A DNA stretch of 19,277 nt, taken from the NCBI GenBank assembly GCA_002502785.1, contig DAQG01000032.1:1-19277 (forward strand), written 5' to 3'. How positions within the stretch are numbered: position 1 is the stretch's first letter; the number at the start of each line of letters is the position of its first letter. Position numbers and translations under genes: made by a program. This DNA is from Methanothrix harundinacea. GTDB lineage: Archaea > Halobacteriota > Methanosarcinia > Methanotrichales > Methanotrichaceae. Below the pieces are notes generated by a model that saw only the letters and a program-made list of their open reading frames with translations, was not told where the DNA came from and made no database searches. Below are positions 8,008 through 15,674 of this stretch, piece after piece.

Positions 8008-11000
8008 CTAGTCCTCGAAGGTTATCTTCTTCTGGGTCTCAAAGGTTCCACTCAGCTTCTGGTCGGCCTTTATTTTCTTGTTGAAGTTTGAGTACTCTGT
8101 CTTGGTTCCCCATATCCCCTCGAAGGCCTGCTGAGTGTTGAAGAGCAGGGTGTTCTGCGACCTGTCAACCGACGATATCGTCCCCGTTTCGCTCTTCTCG
8201 AGGGTCGTAGCGTTGAACCGTTCGGTGACGCTGGCGCCCATGCCGCCGTGGAAGCCCGGAGATTGCATGACCTTGAACCCCTTGAGGTAACCCTGGTCGA
8301 ATACCAGGAGACGGCTGTCGGTTATGTTGACAATGGGGTTTCCTTTGTTTATGGTTTTCTCGGACTGCATCTCTATCGACCCCCAGCCGTCCAGCTCTTC
8401 TTTGTACCGGGCGTTATCCTCTCGGAACTCGTTTTTGATGGAGACGTCGCCTCTGCCGACGACGGTAGTGGACTCGACGAAGAGCATACCGTTCTTCTGG
8501 GTCTCAACGGTCTTTTTTCTTCCACCATCTTCCGGAGTCGTTTCCTGGACGGCGGGCGGCTCGGCTTCGTTTTCTGAAGCCGTTCCAGACCAGAAAAGGA
8601 TGTAGGGGCCGTCTTCGGCCCATCTCTCCCCGTCGCTCACCTTGACGAAGACCGCCATGTAGGTTCCTGCTGCCTGGCCGGGGATCTCGTAGCTCCAGTA
8701 GCCCTCTTTGAGGTCGCCCTCTTCAAGTTCCATCCTCTGAGTGTTGATCTTGGTTATGTCGGCCAAATCCAGCTTGGTGACGGTGGTGGTGGGGGTGTCC
8801 CAGAGCATATCCACGGACTTTATCCCTATGTCGTCAGAGGCGTGCACCGCCACCACCACAGGCGACCATGCGGTCGGCTCTGGCGGGAACGCCCCCACGT
8901 CGATTATCCTTGGCGGGCGGTCGACTTCAAGAGTGCTCGGATCGCCTATTACCAGCTTGATGTTCTTTGAGGGAGACTTGGATTGGGATGGGCTGTCCAG
9001 GCTCAGGCTGCCCGCCGGAGCCGCCGCCTCTGCATAACCCGGCGAGACCTCCGAGTATCTCTGGCGGCTTGAATCTTCCGTCGATGCCCTGGATTCGGCC
9101 ACCTTTGGCGAGGCCTCCGAGGCAGACCTGGGGTCGACGTTCTCGTAACTGGTGGGGGTCGCGGATCCCGCGAGAGTGGGCGAAATTCCGGCGGCTGAGG
9201 TCAGGGCCGAGAAGGGACCGCTGTCGGATGATGCGTATCCCGCGCTTCCTGGCGAAGTCCAGGGGGCTGAGAGATATGCGGAGGCCGGGCCGCTGGCCGA
9301 ATAAGCATAACCTGCGCATCCCGGTGAGATCCACGGAGATGACAGATATGAGGAAGCCAATCCCTCAGCCGAGTACGAGTACCCTGCAGTTTCGGGATTG
9401 GGTCCAAGAGACGAAAGATCGCCCGAGGTTGGCCCCCCTTCCGAATAAGCGTATCCCGCGGTTTCGGGGTTCGTCTCGTCCGTGGTGGGCACGGCTCGCC
9501 TCACCTCTGTCGAGGGCGCGTATCCCACCCCTTCCGGGAGGGCGCCGTCGGGAGAAAGGGGCGATGTGTTCGTGCCCCCTTCGTAGATCCCATACCCTGA
9601 CCACCGCGTCGGCGCGCCCGGTAGGCTGGCCGAAGGCGGGGCGCCTGAGGAGGACACAGGTTCTGATCCGGCGGGCGTTGTACCTTCCGATGAAGTAGTT
9701 TCTGTTGAGCTTTCCTTCTTCAGCCTGATATTCTCCAGGATCACTTTCAGGCGGTTCATGAGACCGTTTATGCCGGAGCTCTCCGAGGCGCCGGCGTCGC
9801 TTCTGTTGACCCTTTCCCCAAGGCCGACCTCCTCCTGATATTCAACCTCTCTGCCATCGACCTCGCGAGTCTCCTCTGCCACGATCCCGATCGCGCCCGC
9901 CGAAACCTCAGCAGGGACGAACGCCTCGGCTGGTGGCAGGGGCTCCGTCAGCCCCACATGGAGAATCTCCCGGTCCCTCACCGAGGCCCCGTCCCTGGTG
10001 AAGCCCTCGGCCGTTATCTCGTCCTCGATCTCCTCGGAGACATCGATCTCCTTCTCCAAAGTGCGGCTGGAACCTGGGGAGATGTAGTCGATGTTGCCCA
10101 GATGCTTCAGGGACTTGCCCATTATGAAGGTGCTGAAGATGGGGACGTTCCCCTGGTTCTTGACAGTGCAGACGACGTTGACGGTGCCTCCTGGAGTCGT
10201 CTCGAGCGGGTCCGCCCTGACGGAAAGCTCGATGTTGGCGGAAACGAGCTTCACCGCCACGTCCTGAGAGTCTGTCCAGGTTTTGCCCATGGAGTCGGTC
10301 CCCTTCGCCTCGAGACTGAAGGTGGTGTTTGTCTCCGCGAAGAAGTCAAGAGTTGCGACTTTAAAGTCGCCCGGCTCCAGCCGTCCGATATTCTCGAGGG
10401 TTCCGAGGCTCTTCTCGGAGAGAGTTACGTCCTTGAGAAGGTCGTCCCCGGAATTGGTCAATAGACATGTCAGGTTGAAGACCTTCTCGGGGCAGGCCTC
10501 GACCTCGGCGGGCTTGACGTTGAGGCTGATCCCCGGCGAGACTACCTTGATCTCAAAGGCGGCAGAGCCGGATACCGTCTCGCCGCCAGCGGTTCTGCCC
10601 TCGGTCCGGCCCAAGACCTCTCGGCTCTCGTCGGCGAAATATGTGGAGGATACCGGCGTTGACCCTCCGGCGGCGACGGCCGGAAGCCTGAACCTGCTCG
10701 TGCCCGTTCCTTCAAAGGTCACGTCCTCGAGATCCACTTCGCCGGTGTTTCTGATCGTCCAGACGGCCTCTACCACATCTCCGGGATAGGCAGCGGCGTT
10801 CCGGGGTTCAACGGTGAGGTTGAGGCGGGGTTCGAGGAGCTCGAAGTTCAAGGTCTCGGATCTCTGGAGGCGTCTTCCAGTCGAATCGATCGCAACGACC
10901 CTGACCACGTCTTCGATGCTCTCGTCGACGGTCGAGTTCCTCATGAGGGTCCTCGCCTCACCCGGCTCGAGGACCGGTATTTTTCCGATATCACCGAGGA

Positions 11001-12876
11001 CGTCTGTGACTCTCACGTCCGAGAGGACGTCGTCTCCGGTGTTCTCCAGCCGGACGACGATCGAGACCCTCTGGCCTCGACAGATCTTCACTGGGTCCTT
11101 ATAGACCCCGATCTTCAGGTCAGGCGATACAACCTCTATCTGAAGGGAAGCCTCTTCGACCAGCTTCGATCCATCGGGTCCTGAGGCGATGGCGTTGGCC
11201 GTCAAGTTCAGGGATCTTTCTGCCCACATCGCCCCTTCGAGAGGAAGGCCGTCTCCGGGGGCTAGGTTGGGAGCTGTTGCCGTCTTCTCGCCGCATCGAA
11301 GCTCCACATCGGCTAAGCTTGTGGTCCCCCTGTTCACGGCGGCGCACCTGTACCCGACCATCTCGCCTTTATGAACCAGGGTCCTGTTGGCCTGGAGGGT
11401 CACCACCAGGTTCGGCGAGCCCGTCTCGGTTTCGGGCCCAGCCTTCGCTCCAGTCGAGGGGGTTTCGAGGTCTGAGCTTTCGCCAAACCCGAAATCGCCG
11501 AAGTCGAATCCCACATCGAAGTTTCCAAATCCAGCATCCGACCCGAGGCCTTTGAATTCTGAGCTGGCAGCCGACCGGCTCTCTTTTTGGCTGCTGGGAT
11601 CTGTTGCCGTCCCGAAGGCGTCAAGGCCGGAGCCGATCTCATCGAATTTCAGCTCCAGGTCCATCTCATCGAATTCTGGTTCAGCCCCGAACCCCATCGA
11701 CTCGGAGGTTCTGGCGGACGGCTCCGAGGTGCCTGACCTGCTCGTAGGCTGTTGAGCTGAGGTGGTGCCGGGTCGGGTGGTGGCCGGCTGGACTATCACC
11801 TCTCCAGTGACCGTTTTTCCCTCCGGTGAGAAGGCCGTCACCTCGATCGGTCCGCTGGCCTCTTCGCCCTGGGCCGCGGTTCGGGTCAGGCTCTTGGACT
11901 CTCCTGGGCCGAGTAGGGGCAGGATGCCGAGGGCGTCTCCATCGCCATCTTTCAGGGTAACCCGGCTCAGAACCTCCTCGCCCTCGTTCTTCAGCCTGTA
12001 TCCGGTGGCGGCGGGCAGGCCCGAACTTGCGGGAGTGGAGATCACAGTGACCGATAGTTCAGAGCTGACGGTTGAGACCGTTAGCCCCTCTTGATCGGTG
12101 GCCTTCTCGCCGTCATCGGTGGTCCCGGTGGCGGTCAGCTCCACGGAGAGGTCTTCGGCGATTGTCAGGGTTCTCGAGTAGATCTTCGATTCGCCAGGGT
12201 TCAGATCTCCCGCTTCGACAGTCCAGCCTGGACCTGAGATCTCGACATCCCTAAGGGGCTGAGAGCAGCGGTTGGTGACTATCATCCTCACCGTCGTCTT
12301 CTCTCCGGGCACAACGGCGTTCGGGTCGGCCCCGACGACTAGATCGATCTCGGGGGAGGCCGACATTATCTTCAGGGTTTGGTCTTCGCTTGCCACAAGG
12401 TTTCCGAAGTCCAGTTCTGGGATAGAAAACTCCTCTTCAGGGAGTCCGACCTGAACGGCGGCCTCAGCCCGGCAGATCTCTTCGCCACTTGAGCTTGCCA
12501 CAACCTTCAGCTGGGTGCTGGATTTCAGGGGTGGTGTGGTTCTGGTGAGGTCGAAAGATTCTCCTTCAGGAAGGCGGGCGAGGAATCCCACCTGGCCGAA
12601 GTTGTCCGTAACCGATATGCCAGTTAAGTCTTCTGCACCCGAATTTTTCAGGTGGATGGTATAGGTGATCGAACTTCCGTACTCAGCCAGCGGCTGATCA
12701 AGGCCCAGGCTCAGCTCACACCCCGCGTCGGAGCTGGAGAGGAAAGGGAGTGAGAAGGGAAATGACCAGGCTGAGGTGGTTGGGAAGGATATCGAAAATA
12801 GGATGAGGCCAGCTATGCAGAACAAACGAACTGCCCCGCCCCTTTTGGGGGATTTTATCCAGCACCCGCCCTTCAT
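8008..12876 (-). CDS. Large exported multi-domain surface protein (CARDB/DUF11-like Ig repeats)
   Basis: 1622-residue secreted protein of unknown function. A signal peptide (basic to about 17, hydrophobic 18-33, cleavage near SAW, 35-37) is followed by three beta-sandwich repeats of about 95 residues (about 52-145, 177-270, 273-365), an acidic Gly/Ser/Phe-rich linker (366-487), and five more repeats (488-583, 586-682, 684-780, 782-877, 880-976). The repeats share a pattern V.LxNTGxxxLxDVxVTD...LxPGEs, as in CARDB/NEW3/DUF11 domains. A Ser/Pro/Gly-rich region follows, with six 24-residue tandem repeats (1092-1234), then an Ig-like domain (about 1320-1430) and a polar C-terminal domain (about 1455-1622) that I cannot name. 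No C-terminal anchor is seen. The ATG has AGGGGGA 4 bases upstream. Probable cell-envelope or adhesin-type role (inference). Confidence 0.88.
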   Translation of the reverse strand: MKGGCWIKSPKRGGAVRLFCIAGLILFSISFPTTSAWSFPFSLPFLSSSDAGCELSLGLDQPLAEYGSSITYTIHLKNSGAEDLTGISVTDNFGQVGFLARLPEGESFDLTRTTPPLKSSTQLKVVASSSGEEICRAEAAVQVGLPEEEFSIPELDFGNLVASEDQTLKIMSASPEIDLVVGADPNAVVPGEKTTVRMIVTNRCSQPLRDVEISGPGWTVEAGDLNPGESKIYSRTLTIAEDLSVELTATGTTDDGEKATDQEGLTVSTVSSELSVTVISTPASSGLPAATGYRLKNEGEEVLSRVTLKDGDGDALGILPLLGPGESKSLTRTAAQGEEASGPIEVTAFSPEGKTVTGEVIVQPATTRPGTTSAQQPTSRSGTSEPSARTSESMGFGAEPEFDEMDLELKFDEIGSGLDAFGTATDPSSQKESRSAASSEFKGLGSDAGFGNFDVGFDFGDFGFGESSDLETPSTGAKAGPETETGSPNLVVTLQANRTLVHKGEMVGYRCAAVNRGTTSLADVELRCGEKTATAPNLAPGDGLPLEGAMWAERSLNLTANAIASGPDGSKLVEEASLQIEVVSPDLKIGVYKDPVKICRGQRVSIVVRLENTGDDVLSDVRVTDVLGDIGKIPVLEPGEARTLMRNSTVDESIEDVVRVVAIDSTGRRLQRSETLNFELLEPRLNLTVEPRNAAAYPGDVVEAVWTIRNTGEVDLEDVTFEGTGTSRFRLPAVAAGGSTPVSSTYFADESREVLGRTEGRTAGGETVSGSAAFEIKVVSPGISLNVKPAEVEACPEKVFNLTCLLTNSGDDLLKDVTLSEKSLGTLENIGRLEPGDFKVATLDFFAETNTTFSLEAKGTDSMGKTWTDSQDVAVKLVSANIELSVRADPLETTPGGTVNVVCTVKNQGNVPIFSTFIMGKSLKHLGNIDYISPGSSRTLEKEIDVSEEIEDEITAEGFTRDGASVRDREILHVGLTEPLPPAEAFVPAEVSAGAIGIVAEETREVDGREVEYQEEVGLGERVNRSDAGASESSGINGLMNRLKVILENIRLKKESSTETTSSEGTTPAGSEPVSSSGAPPSASLPGAPTRWSGYGIYEGGTNTSPLSPDGALPEGVGYAPSTEVRRAVPTTDETNPETAGYAYSEGGPTSGDLSSLGPNPETAGYSYSAEGLASSYLSSPWISPGCAGYAYSASGPASAYLSAPWTSPGSAGYASSDSGPFSALTSAAGISPTLAGSATPTSYENVDPRSASEASPKVAESRASTEDSSRQRYSEVSPGYAEAAAPAGSLSLDSPSQSKSPSKNIKLVIGDPSTLEVDRPPRIIDVGAFPPEPTAWSPVVVAVHASDDIGIKSVDMLWDTPTTTVTKLDLADITKINTQRMELEEGDLKEGYWSYEIPGQAAGTYMAVFVKVSDGERWAEDGPYILFWSGTASENEAEPPAVQETTPEDGGRKKTVETQKNGMLFVESTTVVGRGDVSIKNEFREDNARYKEELDGWGSIEMQSEKTINKGNPIVNITDSRLLVFDQGYLKGFKVMQSPGFHGGMGASVTERFNATTLEKSETGTISSVDRSQNTLLFNTQQAFEGIWGTKTEYSNFNKKIKADQKLSGTFETQKKITFED
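9175..9603 (-). repeat. Six in-frame 72-bp (24-residue) tandem repeats
   Basis: Residues 1092-1234 of the large exported protein form six successive units of 24 residues (the second has 23). They are written around AGYAYSxxGpxSxxLSxPWxSPG, and a seventh fragment beginning LAGSATP follows. Units 3-5 are the most alike; the outer ones have drifted. The Gly/Tyr/Ser/Pro composition suggests a flexible stalk or a glycosylated or self-associating segment, but no function can be read directly. Confidence 0.8.
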
Positions 12877-12912
12877 ACGCTCCCCCTGAACAAACGTTTT
12901 ATTGTTTTCCTT

Positions 12913-12920
12913 CTATAAAG
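12913..12920 (-). promoter_or_regulatory. TATA box of the large exported-protein gene
   Basis: Read on the minus strand, CTTTATAG is centred about 40 bases before the ATG at 12876. That predicts transcription starting near 12889 and a leader of about 13 bases that still includes the AGGGGGA ribosome binding site at 12881-12887. A second candidate is the 12-base palindrome at 12948-12959. Confidence 0.5.
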
Positions 12921-12947
12921 GAATTTCGGAACAATTAGGCGGTACTG

Positions 12948-12959
12948 TCATATATATGA
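12948..12959. promoter_or_regulatory. Palindromic TATA-like element in the divergent intergenic region
   Basis: TCATATATATGA is a perfect 12-base palindrome between two divergently transcribed genes. It could be an alternative TATA box for the minus-strand gene or a regulator site. Being symmetric, it gives no direction by itself. Confidence 0.35.
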
Positions 12960-13029
12960 ATCGATTCTACGACGTGTGATAAGTTATTTTTCATATTAAT
13001 TGACTTAGAAAATGAGTTGCGAGGAGAAC

Positions 13030-13038
13030 GTTTTATAG
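13030..13038 (+). promoter_or_regulatory. TATA box of the GntP-family gene, implying a leaderless mRNA
   Basis: GTTTTATAG is centred 27-28 bases before the ATG at 13062, the normal TATA-to-start distance in archaea, and purine-rich GAGGAGAA (possible BRE) lies just upstream. Transcription would start at or within a few bases of the start codon. Confidence 0.55.
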
Positions 13039-13061
13039 GTCAAATATGATATATCTCAGTG

Positions 13062-14288
13062 ATGGACCCACTTCCCGCCTTTCTCGTGGCGATCCTTCTG
13101 GTAAGCCTCCTGACGGTGAAAATCCGCCTTTCGCCCTTCCTGAGCCTGGTCGTCTCAGCTCTCGGGTACGGCGTTCTCACGGGCATGGGCCCGGAATTGA
13201 TCGGTCACGTTACAGCGGGCCTGGCCCGGATCTTCTCGGCCCTGGCGATAATCGTCTTCTCGGGATCGGTGATCGCCGAGCATCTCAGGCAATCTCGGGC
13301 AGTGGACAGGATCGTCGCCGACCTTTTGGGGCTTGTCGGCCGAAAACGGGGGATGCTGGCATCGGGCCTATCTGGATACCTGGTCACCCTCCCGGTGATG
13401 TGTTCCATGACCTCTTATCTGATCCTGGAACCGCTGGTAGGGGGGATGGGCCGAAAGGCCGAGGGCTCGGGAAGGAGGTTCCAGTTTGCGGCCGCAGTCT
13501 TTTCGGTGATATCCTTCAACCTGGTCTACCCATCGCCGGTGATGGTCACCCTCACTGAATCGCTGGAGGTGCCTCCGACCGAGGCGCTGAAGTTCGGCCT
13601 CCCCATATCTCTTCTCCTTTTCATCCCGGCATTTGTCTACCTGGTGCGCCTTCCGATCGTCGAAAAGGAAGCTTATGGCGAGACAGGTCCCCTGCCACCG
13701 AGGCTCGTTTCATGGGCGCCCCTGGCTCTGCCCCTGGTCCTGATCCTTGTAGGCCTCCTCTTTCCTGCGGCCTGGTTTGTGGGATCTCCAAACGTCGCCC
13801 TCCTCATCGGTGCTCTCCTTTCGGCGGCCCTGGCCGGAAACGAGGCGAATGAAATGATCAAGAAGGCCACCAAGAGGGCTGGGATCATAATCTTCGATTT
13901 ATGTGGGGCCGGGGCTTTCGGGTACGTCATCGCCCAGGGTGGCCTCGGACCGGAGCTTTACGCTGCCATCGGCCCTCTCGTCCCGACGGTGATCCTCCCC
14001 TTTCTGGTGGCGTCCCTGATCCAGCTTGCTCAGGGGTCGAGGGTCGTGACGGTGGTGATCGCTTCCGAGATGATGAAAGGCTACCCCCTCGAGCCCGTAA
14101 CCCTCGTCTTCCTGATCTCGGCAGGGGCCTTCGTCCTCTCCAGCGTCAGCGATCCCTACTTCTGGCTGGTGAAGGAGACAACGGATTCTGATCTCGTGGA
14201 GAACCTAATCGGGTACACTCTGCCCCTCTCCCTCTGCGGCCTTCTGGTATTCGCAGTGACCGTCCTTCGCTGGCTCTTTTTCATATGA
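13062..14288 (+). CDS. GntP-family permease (gluconate/organic acid symporter-like)
   Basis: 408-residue polytopic membrane protein, about 11-12 hydrophobic segments, resembling the GntP family of proton-coupled sugar-acid and organic-acid importers. Supporting signs: an N-terminal pair of helices, a conserved-looking middle stretch around GLSGYLVTLPVMCSMTSYL, the segment ASLIQLAQGSRVVTVVIAS, and the C-terminal SDPYFWLVKE, which parallels the ND(S)xFW motif of GntP proteins before the final helices. It is slightly shorter than bacterial GntP (about 440-450). The start could be GTG 13059 or ATG 13062; the TATA box position and the absence of a Shine-Dalgarno favour a leaderless ATG. It is divergent from the large exported-protein gene and ends 10 bases before a convergent gene. 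The substrate cannot be deduced from the sequence. Confidence 0.8.
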   Translation: MDPLPAFLVAILLVSLLTVKIRLSPFLSLVVSALGYGVLTGMGPELIGHVTAGLARIFSALAIIVFSGSVIAEHLRQSRAVDRIVADLLGLVGRKRGMLASGLSGYLVTLPVMCSMTSYLILEPLVGGMGRKAEGSGRRFQFAAAVFSVISFNLVYPSPVMVTLTESLEVPPTEALKFGLPISLLLFIPAFVYLVRLPIVEKEAYGETGPLPPRLVSWAPLALPLVLILVGLLFPAAWFVGSPNVALLIGALLSAALAGNEANEMIKKATKRAGIIIFDLCGAGAFGYVIAQGGLGPELYAAIGPLVPTVILPFLVASLIQLAQGSRVVTVVIASEMMKGYPLEPVTLVFLISAGAFVLSSVSDPYFWLVKETTDSDLVENLIGYTLPLSLCGLLVFAVTVLRWLFFI

Positions 14289-14298
14289 TTCTATCGGA

Positions 14299-14712
14299 TC
14301 AGGATATCTGAGCATGGGCATATCTCACCGCCTTTAGGATCTCCTCGCGGTCTTGTGAGAAATGAAGATGTGAGGGGCAACGGCAGTCTGTGCAGCCGAA
14401 CCCCTTGACGAAATGGAGCCGTTCACCGATCTTTCTGGCGATGGAGCACTCGAAATCCTCATCGGTCTTCGTCGCCACCACCTCCACAAGAGTCGAATAG
14501 GGGAGGAGGTAGTCGATGTGCCACCTTTGGACGGAGTTCGTCCCCTCCATGACCGCCAGGTGTCGCTTTACCCTCACGAGGCCACCGGGGCCCCGGGCGG
14601 AGCCAGTGTAAGCGTAATAGCCCCGCTCGAAGCGGACGGATCCGAGGGAGCCGACCTCTATGTCCCGGTCGGCCTCGAGCCGGAGGACGATGGTGTAGAT
14701 GCCTTTTTCCAT
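14299..14712 (-). CDS. DUF123 / GIY-YIG (Uri superfamily) endonuclease-like protein
   Basis: 137-residue protein of the DUF123 family, an archaeal branch of the GIY-YIG nuclease fold. The GIY motif is at residues 4-6 (EKGIYTI) and the YIG equivalent is YYAYTGS at 32-38. A basic stretch follows (RVKRHL, 46-51), then WHIDYLL (64-70), and a Cys/His cluster GCTDCRCPSHLHF (106-118) typical of the family and able to bind metal. A DNA repair or nuclease role is assumed from the fold but not proven. Start: ATG 14712 gives the standard N-terminus; a TTG at 14745 would add 11 residues. No Shine-Dalgarno is evident. It follows the 15096-14755 gene by 42 bases and is probably co-transcribed with it; it converges with the permease gene. 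Confidence 0.88.
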   Translation of the reverse strand: MEKGIYTIVLRLEADRDIEVGSLGSVRFERGYYAYTGSARGPGGLVRVKRHLAVMEGTNSVQRWHIDYLLPYSTLVEVVATKTDEDFECSIARKIGERLHFVKGFGCTDCRCPSHLHFSQDREEILKAVRYAHAQIS

Positions 14713-14754
14713 CGGAATTATCTTTGAATTTGGGGGATATTTCAAGTTTGGGCG

Positions 14755-15096
14755 TCAGGCCATATCGAGGTCGTCCAGGATTTCTCGAAGCCGCCTGTTC
14801 ACCTCTTTGGTGATGTGTCTTTCGAGGTCGTAGTTTTCGAGGTTGTCGTGGATCGCCGTCCCCACGATTACGCCCTTGAGAAAAGCGAGTCTTCGGTCCT
14901 CATCGACGGAGTTGAGGACCCTGTTGAGATATCTCTGGAGGGTGGTGCCTGGGATGCTCCTGTAGGCGTCTAGCTCGTCGGTCACCAGGAGGACCTCATC
15001 CTCCTCGAATCCGGCCACGTCCAGGAAGGTCGAAAAGTCGTACTTATCATCCTGATACACCGATGTCTGGAAATTGCGCTCGTCATACTGATACAT
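14755..15096 (-). CDS. Conserved-looking acidic protein, function unknown
   Basis: 113-residue soluble protein that I do not recognise. The N-terminus is Tyr/Asp/Gln-rich (MYQYDERNFQTSVYQDDKYD). The middle is acidic and beta-prone (EEDEVLLVTDELDAY), and the last 60 residues look helical (QRYLNRVLNSVDEDRRLAFLKGVIVG, ending VNRRLREILDDLD). It has no signal peptide or membrane segment. The start at 15096 is supported by GGTGA (15101-15105) five bad-consensus bases upstream of the ATG and by a TATA-like element further up. It is transcribed towards the DUF123 gene with a 42-base gap, so the pair may function together. Confidence 0.75.
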   Translation of the reverse strand: MYQYDERNFQTSVYQDDKYDFSTFLDVAGFEEDEVLLVTDELDAYRSIPGTTLQRYLNRVLNSVDEDRRLAFLKGVIVGTAIHDNLENYDLERHITKEVNRRLREILDDLDMA

Positions 15097-15140
15097 TGCT
15101 TCACCTTCGGTGTTTGACGGGGGCCGGGGTTTGCGGGAAA

Positions 15141-15148
15141 CTATTTAT
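15141..15148 (-). promoter_or_regulatory. TATA-like element before the 15096 gene
   Basis: ATAAATAG on the minus strand lies about 48 bases before the ATG at 15096, predicting a leader of about 20 bases that includes GGTGA. Read on the plus strand (CTATTTAT) it is the only TATA-like sequence ahead of the tRNA-Leu gene, about 85 bases upstream, so it might serve both directions. Confidence 0.4.
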
Positions 15149-15230
15149 CTTGCGCGCTTCAACACTGCCTAAATCTGTGCAATTCGGCATTGAGGGACGT
15201 CTCCCTTTGCGGTTTTGCATCAAAACTAGG

Positions 15231-15313
15231 GCGGGGGTTGCCAAGTGGCCAAAGGCGCGGGACTTAAGATCCCGTCTCGCAGGAGTTCGCGGGTTCGAAT
15301 CCCGTTCCCCGCA
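15231..15313 (+). tRNA. tRNA-Leu(UAA)
   Basis: Complete 83-base class II tRNA. The acceptor stem GCGGGGG pairs with TCCCCGC (one G:U), with discriminator A. The D arm is GCC...GGC, and the anticodon stem is CGGGA/TCCCG with loop CTTAAGA, so the anticodon is TAA, reading UUA leucine codons. A long variable arm (around CTCGCAGGAG) is followed by a T arm with loop TTCGAAT. No intron and no encoded CCA, so CCA would be added after transcription, as is common in archaea. A second, damaged copy lies 1.4 kb downstream. Confidence 0.96.
15261..15300 (+). repeat. 40-base direct repeat, copy 1 (inside tRNA-Leu)
   Basis: The anticodon-loop-to-T-loop part of the tRNA gene recurs without mismatch at 16663-16702 in the same orientation. 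Identical tRNA 3' segments flanking a short stretch are typical of attachment sites of integrated elements, but can also come from tRNA duplication. Confidence 0.85.
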
Positions 15314-15674
15314 TCAATTTACGCCTTCTGTTGTTGATCAGGACAGACCATCTTTGCAGCTATAATCTATATTTACGTTAAAATGAAACATTCATGGCCC
15401 AAAGGCCACCCATGCTAACGAAAATAGGCAGTTGTACAAACCTATTTTCATACCAATGCCGGCAGGGTACGTATCTCGCGGCCCTCGCCTCCTCGGAGCT
15501 AGAGGACCAGAATCTCATTTTCGGGCAGGATCTTCTCAGCCCATCGGCAGATGGGGTAATGGTATTTATCCGCGAGATTTGTATAAAAGACGATTAGGGT
15601 TGAGCCGCAAGGTAGGAGAATGGTAGCATACACGCGCATCATCTTCTTTTACAATCGCCCTCAAATCATCGTTC
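15314..15674. other. 361-base non-coding stretch between the tRNA and the methyltransferase gene
   Basis: No convincing gene is seen. Two short overlapping open frames (15394-15597 and 15432-15626) have no ribosome binding site, no recognisable motif, and compositions that look accidental or decayed. A TATA-like GTATAAAAG at 15581-15589 could be a promoter for the methyltransferase with a leader of about 65 bases. No integrase fragment is visible. Confidence 0.5.

Noticed and set aside
8248..12454. Many plus-strand open frames opposite the large exported-protein gene
   Set aside because: All are explained as shadows of one GC-rich reading frame on the minus strand, which has a signal peptide and clear repeated domains.
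15394..15626. Two overlapping short open frames (67 and 64 residues) after tRNA-Leu
   Set aside because: There is no ribosome binding site, no motif, and the sequences share the same DNA in different frames; nothing supports either as a gene.
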